Source: Limnohabitans sp. Rim28
GTDB taxonomy: Bacteria > Pseudomonadota > Gammaproteobacteria > Burkholderiales > Burkholderiaceae_C
Assembly (NCBI RefSeq): GCF_000293865.2
Contig: NZ_ALKN02000002.1
Coordinates: 248,001-312,000 of the forward strand
DNA: 64,000 nt
Direction: 5' to 3'
Of this stretch, positions 18,048-26,180 are shown one piece after another. Both the position numbers and the translations under genes were made by a program. The notes under the pieces are model-generated. The model saw only the letters and a program-made list of their open reading frames with translations, did not search any database and had not been told where the DNA came from. The stretch's first letter is position 1. Every line of letters begins with the position of its first letter.

Positions 18048-18782
18048 ATGAACAGCCAGCCCAGCTCCCCCGCCAAACGCAAAACGCGCAGCCTGACCTT
18101 TGAGTTGGTCGAACAGCTCAGCGCCGAAATTCAAAAAGGAACGCTGATCAGCGGGCAGAAATTGCCCACCGAAGCCGCCATCATGGCCCGCTTTGGTGTG
18201 AGCCGCACGGTGGTCAGAGAAGCCATCTCCAAACTCCAAGCGGGCGGCTTGGTCGCCACCAAACACGGCATTGGCACCTTTGTCTTGGTGCAAACGGATA
18301 CCCCCGCCTTTCGGATCAACCCGAGCCAACTGAGCACCCTCCACGATGTGGTCGCCTTGCTCGAGTTGCGCATCAGCGTTGAAACCGAAGCCGCAGCACT
18401 GGCTGCCGTGCGCCGCAACGAAGGCAACTTGCGCGTCATGCAAGAGGCCATGCTGGCCTTCTCAAGCGCCATCGAAGCCGGCCGCGATGCGATTGCCGCA
18501 GACTTTCAGTTTCACCACGAAGTGGCCCGCGCCACGCAAAACCAGCACTTTGCCGACATGATGAACTCGCTCGGCGCGCAGTCGATCCCCCGAACCCGTC
18601 TGGAGACCACACGCACCCTCGATGCCGACCGATTGGCCTATCTGCGACGCATCCACCAAGAGCATGAAAGCATCCTGAATGCCATTACGGCGCAAGATGC
18701 CGAATCGGCCCGGGCCGCCATGCGCACCCACCTGTCCAACAGCCGCGATCGGCACAAAAAAGGCCTGTCCAGCCACCACTGA
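18048..18782 (+). CDS. GntR-family (FadR/FCD) transcriptional regulator
   Basis: 244 residues. The winged helix is residues about 10-75 (LVEQLSAEIQKGTLISGQKLPTE..., MARFGVSRTVVREAISKLQAGG, KHGIGTFV), followed by an FCD ligand-binding domain with its metal-site acidic/His residues (EAAALAAVRRN, FQFHHEVARATQN, HQEHESILNAI). FCD regulators respond to organic and sugar acids; placed between garD and gudD, this one probably represses the aldarate genes. Starts at 18009 and 18033 are also possible; 18048 leaves the usual short lead before the HTH and puts the operator upstream. Confidence 0.9.
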   Translation: MNSQPSSPAKRKTRSLTFELVEQLSAEIQKGTLISGQKLPTEAAIMARFGVSRTVVREAISKLQAGGLVATKHGIGTFVLVQTDTPAFRINPSQLSTLHDVVALLELRISVETEAAALAAVRRNEGNLRVMQEAMLAFSSAIEAGRDAIAADFQFHHEVARATQNQHFADMMNSLGAQSIPRTRLETTRTLDADRLAYLRRIHQEHESILNAITAQDAESARAAMRTHLSNSRDRHKKGLSSHH

Positions 18783-18863
18783 AGCCCCAACTCAGGGTTT
18801 GCACGCCTGGCCATCGCGGCGCATGGTTGTACGATGTCTTACCCACCCACTGACATGTTCGCC

Positions 18864-20201
18864 ATGCAAAACCCCTCTCACACCCCGGTGATCAGCCGCA
18901 TGCAGGTGATTCCAGTGGCCGGTCACGACGGCATGCTGCTCAACCTCAGCGGCGCTCACGGTCCGTTTTTCACCCGCAACATCGTCATCCTGACCGACTC
19001 ATCGGGCCACACCGGCTTGGGCGAAGTGCCCGGCGGCGAGAAAATCCGCCAAACCCTGGAAGACGCCCGCCCCTTGGTTGAAGGCCAGCCGATTGGCCAC
19101 TACAACCACGTGCTGAACGCCATGCGCCAGCAGTTTGCCGACCGCGACAGCGGCGGCCGGGGCAACCAGACGTTTGACCTGCGCACGACCATCCACGCCG
19201 TCACGGCCGTTGAGTCGGCCCTGCTCGATGTGCTGGGCCAGCACCTGAACGTGCCGGTCTGCGCCCTGTTGGGTGACGGCCAGCAGCGCCAGCGGGTGCA
19301 GATGTTGGGCTACCTTTTTTATGTGGGCGACCGACAGCAAACTGATTTGGCTTACCGCAGCGAACCCGATCAAGCCGACGACTGGCTGCGCTTGCGGCAT
19401 GAAAAAGCCATGACGCCCGAAGCCGTGGTGCGCTTGGCCGAAGCCGCACAGGCCCGCTATGGTTTTCAAGACTTCAAGCTCAAAGGCGGCGTGCTGCGTG
19501 GCGAAGAAGAAGTCGAAGCCGTGGTGGCCCTGCACGAGCGCTTTCCCAAAGCCCGCATCACCCTCGACCCGAACGGCGGCTGGCTGCTCAAAGACGCGAT
19601 TCGCCTGCTGCGCGATCACCGCAACACCATGGCCTATGCCGAAGACCCTTGCGGCGCAGAAGGCGTGTTCTCGGGCCGCGAAGTCATGGCCGAATTCCGC
19701 CGCGCCACCGGCTTGCTGACGGCCACCAACATGGTGGCCACCGACTGGCGCGAGATGGCGCACAGCATCCAGCTGCAGTCGGTCGACATCCCGCTGGCCG
19801 ACCCGCATTTTTGGACACTGCAAGGCTCGGTGCGCGTCGCGCAGCTGTGCCAGATGTACGACCTGACCTGGGGCTCGCACTCCAACAACCACTTCGACAT
19901 TTCGCTGGCCATGTTCACCCAATGCGCTGCTGCAGCACCGGGCAAAGTCACGGCCATTGACACCCACTGGATCTGGCAAGACGGCCAGTTCCTCACCCAA
20001 GAGCCGCTGCAAATCAAAGACGGTTATGTGGATGTCCCCGCCAAACCCGGCTTGGGCATTGCGGTGGACATGGACGCGGTGATGAAAGCCCACCAGCTTT
20101 ACCAACAACACGGCCTGGGGGCACGCAACGATGCCATCGCCATGCAGTACCTGATCCCGGGCTGGAAGTTCAACCCCAAGATGCCTTGCATGGTGCGCTG
20201 A
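18864..20201 (+). CDS. gudD: glucarate dehydratase
   Basis: 445-residue enolase-superfamily enzyme converting D-glucarate (and L-idarate) to 5-dehydro-4-deoxy-D-glucarate. Catalytic elements in order are FKLKGG (base Lys), LDPNGGW and AEDPCG (Mg ligands), TNMVATD, and [10 protein letters not shown] (catalytic His). Similarity to E. coli GudD (446 aa) runs end to end, and the start at 18864 ([20 protein letters not shown]) lines up with its N-terminus; 18834 would add ten residues. It precedes garL by 64 bases. Confidence 0.95.
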   Translation: MQNPSHTPVISRMQVIPVAGHDGMLLNLSGAHGPFFTRNIVILTDSSGHTGLGEVPGGEKIRQTLEDARPLVEGQPIGHYNHVLNAMRQQFADRDSGGRGNQTFDLRTTIHAVTAVESALLDVLGQHLNVPVCALLGDGQQRQRVQMLGYLFYVGDRQQTDLAYRSEPDQADDWLRLRHEKAMTPEAVVRLAEAAQARYGFQDFKLKGGVLRGEEEVEAVVALHERFPKARITLDPNGGWLLKDAIRLLRDHRNTMAYAEDPCGAEGVFSGREVMAEFRRATGLLTATNMVATDWREMAHSIQLQSVDIPLADPHFWTLQGSVRVAQLCQMYDLTWGSHSNNHFDISLAMFTQCAAAAPGKVTAIDTHWIWQDGQFLTQEPLQIKDGYVDVPAKPGLGIAVDMDAVMKAHQLYQQHGLGARNDAIAMQYLIPGWKFNPKMPCMVR

Positions 20202-20265
20202 GCCACTGCGCACATTTGCCCCAACACAACCCCCCCCCCACATTCACAACTTAAGGAAACCCACC

Positions 20266-21030
20266 ATGGACATGCCTGTCAACCACTTCAAACACGCCAT
20301 CCAATCGGGTCAAAAACAAATCGGCCTGTGGTCACACCTGTGCAGCAACATCAGCACCGAAATCCTGGCGCACTGCAACTTTGACTGGCTGCTGCTGGAC
20401 ATGGAGCACTCGCCCAACGACTTGACCGAGATCGTGGCGCAATTGCAAGCCATGAAAGGCAGCCCCACCACCGCAATCGTGCGTCCACCATGGAACGACA
20501 TGGTGACCTTCAAGCGCTTGCTCGATGTGGGCGTGCAAACTTTGTTGGTGCCCTACATCCAGACCGAAGAAGAAGCCCTGCAGGCGGTGTCTTACACCCG
20601 CTACCCGCCCCATGGTGTGCGCGGTTATGCAGGTGCGCCACGCGCCAGCCACTATGGGCGCGTGAAGGGTTATGCCCAACACAGCAGCGACGAAATCTGT
20701 GTCTTGCTTCAGGTCGAAACCGTTTTGGGACTGCAAAATATTGAGGCCATTGCCAACGTGGACGGCGTCGACGGCGTGTTCATCGGCCCCGGCGATTTGT
20801 CCGCAGCGCTGGGCCACCTGGGCAACCCCAAGCACCCCGACGTGCTGAAAGTCATTGACGAGTCCATTGCCCGCATCAAGGCCTGTGGCAAAGCGGCGGG
20901 CATCTTGACGGGCGACGAAGCCCTGGCCAAACACTATGTCGACCAAGGCTGCCTGTTTGTGGCCGTGGGGGCTGACCAAAACGTGCTGCGCGACAGCGCC
21001 ACGGCACTGGCTGGCCGATTCAAAGCCTGA
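20266..21030 (+). CDS. garL: 5-keto-4-deoxy-D-glucarate aldolase (HpcH/HpaI family)
   Basis: 254-residue class II aldolase; it cleaves 5-dehydro-4-deoxy-D-glucarate to pyruvate and tartronate semialdehyde. Seen: IGLWSHLCSN, FDWLLLDMEHSPND, a PPHGVRGYAGAPRASHYGR loop with the substrate Arg, and metal ligands in LQVETVLG (Glu) and GPGDLSAALG (Asp). Length matches E. coli GarL (256). It lies directly between gudD and udh, completing the pathway. A run of ten or so C's precedes its ribosome site (AAGGAAA). Confidence 0.92.
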   Translation: MDMPVNHFKHAIQSGQKQIGLWSHLCSNISTEILAHCNFDWLLLDMEHSPNDLTEIVAQLQAMKGSPTTAIVRPPWNDMVTFKRLLDVGVQTLLVPYIQTEEEALQAVSYTRYPPHGVRGYAGAPRASHYGRVKGYAQHSSDEICVLLQVETVLGLQNIEAIANVDGVDGVFIGPGDLSAALGHLGNPKHPDVLKVIDESIARIKACGKAAGILTGDEALAKHYVDQGCLFVAVGADQNVLRDSATALAGRFKA

Positions 21031-21044
21031 ACGGATCGCTTGCC

Positions 21045-21866
21045 ATGCTGCCCACACCCGCATCGCCCCTGCGTTTTTCTCGCCTGCTGCTGACGGGTGC
21101 CGCTGGATATTTAGGGCGCGAACTGCGCCCGCGCCTCAAAGCCTATTGCGAGGTGCTGCGCTTGAGCGACCGCCATGACCTCGGCAACGCCGCCGAAGGC
21201 GAAGAGCTTCAGATCACCTCGCTCGAAAACAAGGACCAGGTCACAACCCTGCTACAAGGCGTGAGCGCTGTGGTGCACATGGGTGGCGTGTCGACCGAAC
21301 AGCCTTGGGACCCGATTTTGGCGGGCAACATTGTGGGCATGGTCAACCTCTATGAAGCCGCACGCCTGAAGGGTGTCCAGCGCATCGTGTTTGCCAGCTC
21401 CAACCATGTCACAGGTTTTTACCGCCAGGACGAAGTCGTCAACACCCGCATGCCCCCCAAGCCCGATGGCTTTTATGGCCTGTCCAAAGCCTTTGGCGAA
21501 GACCTGGCCCAGCTGTACTGGGACCGCTGGGGCATCGAGACGGTGAGCCTGCGCATTGGCTCCTCTTTCACAGAACCCAAGGACCGCCGCATGCTGGCCA
21601 CCTACCTCAGCTACGACGACCTGGAGCGCCTGGTGGTGGCAGCGCTAACAGCGCCCATCGTGGGCCACAGCATCATCTACGGCATGTCGGACAACCAAAC
21701 CACCTGGTGGGACAACACGCACGCCAAACACATCGGCTTTCGCCCGCTGGATTCGTCCGATGGGTTCCGCCCTGCTGTCGAAGCCCGCCAGCAAACCATC
21801 GACAAGAACGATCCAGCCGCGATTTACCAAGGCGGCGCGTTCGTCAAGGCAACGCCGCACGGGTGA
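21045..21866 (+). CDS. udh: uronate dehydrogenase (NAD-dependent SDR)
   Basis: 273-residue extended SDR with the Rossmann motif TGAAGYLG (about 17-24), ASSNHVTGFY (catalytic Ser region) and YGLSK (catalytic Tyr/Lys). It closely resembles Agrobacterium/Pseudomonas uronate dehydrogenases, which oxidise D-glucuronate and D-galacturonate to aldaro-lactones. It follows garL by 14 bases, supplying GudD and GarD with substrate from free uronic acids. A non-uronate sugar epimerase is less likely given the context. Confidence 0.88.
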   Translation: MLPTPASPLRFSRLLLTGAAGYLGRELRPRLKAYCEVLRLSDRHDLGNAAEGEELQITSLENKDQVTTLLQGVSAVVHMGGVSTEQPWDPILAGNIVGMVNLYEAARLKGVQRIVFASSNHVTGFYRQDEVVNTRMPPKPDGFYGLSKAFGEDLAQLYWDRWGIETVSLRIGSSFTEPKDRRMLATYLSYDDLERLVVAALTAPIVGHSIIYGMSDNQTTWWDNTHAKHIGFRPLDSSDGFRPAVEARQQTIDKNDPAAIYQGGAFVKATPHG

Positions 21867-21982
21867 ACGCACAGCCCACAAGAAATTTCAAACGGGCTGT
21901 CCCAAGTTTCACAGCGCCAGGCAAGGCCTGCGGCTACCATGGGTGACTGTCTAAAATCGCTCGCCCCCTCAGGAGACAACCC

Positions 21983-23137
21983 ATGCCCGTGATCACCACC
22001 ATCGAAGACCTGCGCGTTTTGGCCGAAAAGCGCGTGCCGCGCATGTTCTACGACTACGCCGACAGCGGCTCCTGGACCGAGGGCACCTACCGCGCCAACG
22101 AAGACGATTTCCAGAAGATCAAGCTGCGCCAGCGCGTGGCCGTCAACATGGAAAACCGCAGCACCGCCACCCAAATGGTCGGCATCGACACCAAGATGCC
22201 CGTGTGCATCGCCCCCGTGGGCCTCACGGGCATGCAGCACGCCGATGGCGAAATGCACGCCGCCATGGCCGCCAAAAAGTTCGGCATCCCCTTCACGCTG
22301 TCCACCATGAGCATCTGCTCGATTGAAGACATCGCCGCCCACACCCAAGCACCGTTTTGGTTCCAGCTCTACATGATGCGCGACCGCGAGGCCATGGCCC
22401 GTATGATCGACCGCTGCAAGGCCGCCAACGTCAGCGCCATGGTGCTCACACTCGATTTGCAGGTGATCGGCCAGCGCCACAAAGACCTGAAAAACGGTCT
22501 GACCGCGCCACCCCGCCCCACCATCGCCAACATCATCAACCTCATGACCAAGCCCCGCTGGTGCTTAGGCATGGCCGGTACCAAGCGCCACACCTTTGGC
22601 AACCTGGTCGGCCACGTCAAAGCCGTGAGCAATATGAAGTCGCTGGCCTCTTGGACCAACGAGCAGTTTGACCCGACCCTGAATTGGGAAGACATCGCTT
22701 GGGTCAAAAAGCAATGGGGCGGCAAGCTGATCTTGAAAGGCATCATGGACGTGGAAGACGCCAAGCTGGCCGTGGCCAGCGGCGCTGACGCGATTGTGGT
22801 CAGCAACCACGGCGGCCGCCAGCTCGACGGCGCGCCCAGCAGCATCGAAGCCCTGCCGGCCATCGTGGCGGCTGTGGGCAGCCAAATCGAAGTCTGGATG
22901 GACGGCGGCATCCGCAGCGGCCAAGACGTTTTGAAGGCTTGGGCGCTGGGCGCCAAAGGCACCATGATCGGCCGCGCCATGGCCTATGGCTTGGGCGCCA
23001 TGGGCGAAGCAGGCGTGACCAAGGCCCTGCAAATCATCCACAAAGAGCTGGACATCACCATGGCCTTTTGCGGCCACACCGACATCCAGAACGTCAACAC
23101 CAACATCTTGTTGCCGGGCACCTTTCCGAAGGCCTGA
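21983..23137 (+). CDS. FMN-dependent alpha-hydroxy-acid dehydrogenase (LldD-like)
   Basis: 384-residue TIM-barrel flavoprotein of the L-lactate/glycolate/mandelate oxidase family, feeding electrons to the respiratory chain or O2. Start region RVPRMFYDYADSGSWTEGT, FMN-binding APVGLTGMQHADGE, and the active-site SNHGGRQLDGAPSSIEALP with catalytic His. A near-canonical lactate dehydrogenase, but glycolate or other hydroxyacids cannot be excluded. AGGAGA precedes ATG 21983. No lactate permease is adjacent. Confidence 0.9.
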   Translation: MPVITTIEDLRVLAEKRVPRMFYDYADSGSWTEGTYRANEDDFQKIKLRQRVAVNMENRSTATQMVGIDTKMPVCIAPVGLTGMQHADGEMHAAMAAKKFGIPFTLSTMSICSIEDIAAHTQAPFWFQLYMMRDREAMARMIDRCKAANVSAMVLTLDLQVIGQRHKDLKNGLTAPPRPTIANIINLMTKPRWCLGMAGTKRHTFGNLVGHVKAVSNMKSLASWTNEQFDPTLNWEDIAWVKKQWGGKLILKGIMDVEDAKLAVASGADAIVVSNHGGRQLDGAPSSIEALPAIVAAVGSQIEVWMDGGIRSGQDVLKAWALGAKGTMIGRAMAYGLGAMGEAGVTKALQIIHKELDITMAFCGHTDIQNVNTNILLPGTFPKA

Positions 23138-23178
23138 ATGAGGGCTTCAGGGCCTTTCACCCACGCTATGCTTGCTGG

Positions 23179-24477
23179 GTGACCACAGCCCCTATTGCAC
23201 ACCCCGTGCGCCGCATTGCCCACCTCGACATGGACGCGTTTTACGCGTCCTGCGAGTTGCTGCGCTACCCGCAGCTCAAAGGCTTGCCGGTGGTCATTGG
23301 CGGTGGCCGCCGCAAAGAAGACGACCTGCTGGGCAAGCTGCAAGCGGCCTACCCGGACGGCGAATGGACCGAAGCCACCTTTGCCGAGCGGCTGGACCGC
23401 ATTCCGGTGGATTTTTTCCCGCGCATCGAGGGCTACACCGGGCGCGGCGTGATCACCACCGCCACCTACGCGGCGCGGCAGTTTGGCATCGGCTCGGCCA
23501 TGGGCCTGATGAAAGCCGCCAAGCTGTGCCCGCAGGCCATCCTGCTGCCTGTCGACTTTGACCGCTACCGCTACTTCTCGCGCACCTTCAAAAGCATCAT
23601 CCTGGACATCGCCCCCGTCATGCAGGACCGGGGCGTGGACGAGGTCTACATCGACTTCACCGACGTACCGGGCGGTCAGCGCGAAGGCGGGCGGGTGCTG
23701 GCGCGCTTGATCCAAAAAAGCATTTTTGAGGCCACAGGCCTGACCTGCTCGATTGGCGTGGCGCCCAACAAACTCATCGCCAAGATGGCCAGCGAGTTCA
23801 ACAAACCCAACGGCATCTCGGTCGTGCACGAGGCCGACCTGCAAAGCCTGATCTGGCCTCTGGCCTGCCGCAAGATCAACGGCGTGGGCCCCAAGGCCGA
23901 TGAAAAGCTCAAGGGCTTTGGCATCCACACCATCGGCGAACTGGCCGCACGCGAACCGCATTGGCTGATTGAAAACTTTGGCAAAAGCTACGGCGCTTGG
24001 CTGCACGAAGCGGCTTGGGGCCGCGACGACCGGCCGCTGGAGACCGAGAGCGAACCCGTCAGCATGAGCCGCGAAACCACTTTTGAGCGCGACCTGCACG
24101 CCGTGCGCGACCGTGCCGAGCTGGGCGCCGTCTTCACCCGCCTGTGCCAGCAAGTGGCCGCCGACTTGCAGCGCAAAGGCTATGAAGGCAAAACCATCGG
24201 CATCAAGCTGCGGTACGACAACTTTCAGGCCGTGACACGTGACCAGACCCTGACCGAATACACCGCCGATGCCAAGCGCATCAGGCTGATTGCCGGCCAA
24301 TGCCTCAAGCGGGTGGACCTGTCACGCCGCATTCGGCTGCTGGGTGTGCGGGTGGGGTCGCTGGTCAAGGCCGGGACAGTGCCCACCCCTCTGGCCTCTT
24401 ACAGTGAAGCATCTGCCAACCCACCACCCCAAGTGAACGACCATGGACAAACTGAGCTGCTTTTCCCTGACGACTGA
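23179..24477 (+). CDS. dinB: DNA polymerase IV (Y-family)
   Basis: 432-residue translesion polymerase. Palm motifs are HLDMDAFYASCE (catalytic Asp pair) and DRGVDEVYIDF; thumb and little-finger domains follow (GVAPNKLIAKMASEFNKPNG, KINGVGPKADEKLKGFGI). The C-terminus ends QTELLFPDD, a beta-clamp-binding motif. Starts are GTG 23179 or GTG 23206; the latter (VRRIAHLDMD) matches the usual N-terminus more closely, and neither has a good Shine-Dalgarno. Unusual: about 38-40 extra residues between VVIGGG and RGVITTATYAAR, containing EWTEATFAERLDRIPVDFFP. The last 35 bases overlap the next gene. Confidence 0.93.
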   Translation: MTTAPIAHPVRRIAHLDMDAFYASCELLRYPQLKGLPVVIGGGRRKEDDLLGKLQAAYPDGEWTEATFAERLDRIPVDFFPRIEGYTGRGVITTATYAARQFGIGSAMGLMKAAKLCPQAILLPVDFDRYRYFSRTFKSIILDIAPVMQDRGVDEVYIDFTDVPGGQREGGRVLARLIQKSIFEATGLTCSIGVAPNKLIAKMASEFNKPNGISVVHEADLQSLIWPLACRKINGVGPKADEKLKGFGIHTIGELAAREPHWLIENFGKSYGAWLHEAAWGRDDRPLETESEPVSMSRETTFERDLHAVRDRAELGAVFTRLCQQVAADLQRKGYEGKTIGIKLRYDNFQAVTRDQTLTEYTADAKRIRLIAGQCLKRVDLSRRIRLLGVRVGSLVKAGTVPTPLASYSEASANPPPQVNDHGQTELLFPDD

Positions 24478-25285
24478 GGGCCACATTGCCCACCTGGTGC
24501 TGAACCGCCCCGAGGCGATGAACACCATGCACCCCACTTTCTGGCGCGAGCTGCACGAGGTGCTGACCGACATTCACAAAGCCGGCACCGCCCGGGCGCT
24601 GGTGATCTCGAGCACGGGCAAACACTTCAGCGCGGGCATGGACCTGCAGACCTTTGGCAGCGCCATCCAAATGGACGACACCAGCGCCGAAGGCCGCTCG
24701 GCGGTGTACGACCTGCTGACCGACATGCAGCACACCTTCACCCTGCTCGAAGAACTGCGCATCCCGGTCATTGCGGCCATTCAGGGCGGCTGCATTGGCG
24801 GCGCGGTGGACATGGTCACCGCCTGCTGCATGCGCTATGCCTCGGCCGATGCGTTCTTCTGCATCCAAGAAATCAACATCGGCATGGTGGCCGACGTGGG
24901 CACGCTGCAGCGCCTGCCCAAGCTGCTGCCCATGGCGCTGGTGAAAGAACTGGCCTACACGGGCAGGCGCCTGGGTGCCGACAAAGCTCTGGCGCACGGC
25001 CTGGTGAACGAGGTGCTGCCCACCCACGAAGCCACCGTGGCCGCCGCCCTGCAAGCGGCCAAAGAAATCGCCAGCAAACCGCCCGTGGCCATCTGGGGCA
25101 CCAAGCAAGTGCTGCACTACGCCCGCGACCACAGCACCGAAGACAGCCTGCGCCACATGGGCTGGCTGCAAGGCGCGATCTGGAGCAACGCCAACGTGCG
25201 CGAAGCCATCAGCGCCATGCAGCAAAAACGCGAAGCGAACTTCGCGCCGTTGCCACCGCTCAAGGGGTTTCGGGAATTTGGTTGA
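24443..25285 (+). CDS. crotonase-family enzyme, dienoyl-CoA isomerase-like
   Basis: 280 residues. Crotonase motifs are LVLNRPEAMNTM, the oxyanion loop KHFSAGMDLQTF and AAIQGGCIGGAVDMV. The segment IQEINIGMVADVGTLQRLPKLL closely matches delta3,5-delta2,4-dienoyl-CoA isomerase (ECH1), where the conserved Glu and Asp do the proton transfers, so an isomerase role in beta-oxidation of unsaturated acyl-CoAs is likely. Its start lies inside the last codons of dinB in another frame. Confidence 0.88.
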   Translation: MDKLSCFSLTTEGHIAHLVLNRPEAMNTMHPTFWRELHEVLTDIHKAGTARALVISSTGKHFSAGMDLQTFGSAIQMDDTSAEGRSAVYDLLTDMQHTFTLLEELRIPVIAAIQGGCIGGAVDMVTACCMRYASADAFFCIQEINIGMVADVGTLQRLPKLLPMALVKELAYTGRRLGADKALAHGLVNEVLPTHEATVAAALQAAKEIASKPPVAIWGTKQVLHYARDHSTEDSLRHMGWLQGAIWSNANVREAISAMQQKREANFAPLPPLKGFREFG

Positions 25286-25317
25286 AGGCTGAGCCAAGCC
25301 TCGTGGAAAGATTTGGA

Positions 25318-25734
25318 TTACACCGGGGCGAACGGGTTGAACACCTCGAAACCCAGCGCCTGAAAGTCCGCCACATTCCGTGTCGCCACGGTCAGTCCAT
25401 GCACCTTGGCGGTTGCGGCAATCATGGCGTCTTCATAGAGCGTGTCTGACTTGCGGTGCATCAACTTTGCCCAAGCCGTGAAGGCTGCTGCGTCCATGGG
25501 CAAGACGTTGTAAGCGCTCGCCACCAAGGCCAACCAGTCTTCAATTTGCTGGGCCTTATCGGGGTCCTGTTCCCGGGTCAGCTCGATGCCCGCTTGAATT
25601 TCGCCCAGCGTGACCGCCGACACGTAAAGCTGAGCGTCATCCAGCGATTCCAGCCAAGCCACCACGCCGCCGTGCGGGCGCGGCTTGCGCAACTCCGACA
25701 CCACATTGGTGTCCAGCAAATACCGCTGCGTCAC
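25318..25734 (-). CDS. vapC: VapC/FitB-type PIN-domain toxin
   Basis: 138-residue PIN ribonuclease. Metal-binding acidic residues are in place: LLDTNVVSELRK (D8), TLGEIQAGIE (E45), YEDAMIAATA (D102) and TRNVADF (D123). VapC toxins cut specific RNAs, typically initiator tRNA or rRNA loops. Overlaps the upstream antitoxin by four bases (ATGA). It forms the left edge of the accessory island. Confidence 0.9.
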   Translation of the reverse strand: MTQRYLLDTNVVSELRKPRPHGGVVAWLESLDDAQLYVSAVTLGEIQAGIELTREQDPDKAQQIEDWLALVASAYNVLPMDAAAFTAWAKLMHRKSDTLYEDAMIAATAKVHGLTVATRNVADFQALGFEVFNPFAPV

Positions 25735-25988
25735 AGCATCGGCTCCACAGGTCGCCGCTTGGCTTGACCGCGCGGCGGCACGATCAAGTCGGTGCGGGCT
25801 TGGTCAGAAAGCAGCAGTTGTTTGAGCGAGGGGCGCGCTGCCGACTGCATACGCCGCCACTCCTGCACGGGCACCAGCACGGCAGCTTCGGCACCGCGCC
25901 GGGTGACCATTTGCGGCCCTTCGGTCAAGCACGCATCCAAAAACTCACTGAACCGCGCCTTCGCGTCTTGTACTGGCCATGTGTGCAT
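25731..25988 (-). CDS. Phd/YefM-type antitoxin partner of VapC
   Basis: 85 residues starting MHTWPVQDAKARFSEFLDAC, the typical Phd/YefM DNA-binding N-terminus; RRGAEAAVLVPVQEWRRM follows, and the basic, flexible C-terminus should wrap the toxin. ATG 25988 is chosen over 26012 because AAGGGGG lies five bases upstream. The pair should repress its own promoter in the gap shared with the restriction gene. Confidence 0.88.
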   Translation of the reverse strand: MHTWPVQDAKARFSEFLDACLTEGPQMVTRRGAEAAVLVPVQEWRRMQSAARPSLKQLLLSDQARTDLIVPPRGQAKRRPVEPML

Positions 25989-26180
25989 CTCAACCCCCTT
26001 CAAACTGGTCATCCATCTAGTCAGATGCCGAGTTTGATCGTGATGGGCATGTTTGTCAAACCGATGGACTGATGACGGCATGACCGCTGACATCAACCCT
26101 TTAATTACACCCCCAGCACTACCCAAGCCAAAAAACCGAGAACTTTCCATTAACATCCAGTCTCACTTTGTGAGTACCAA

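Noticed and set aside
18827..18837. second GntR operator before gudD (TTGTACGATGT)
   Set aside because: Only the left half fits the consensus T-N-G-T-N3-A-C-N-A; listed as a weak possibility under the main site, not as a feature.
21872..21900. ACAGCCC...GGGCTGT inverted repeat after udh as a terminator
   Set aside because: A seven-base stem with a long loop and no T-run; too weak to call.
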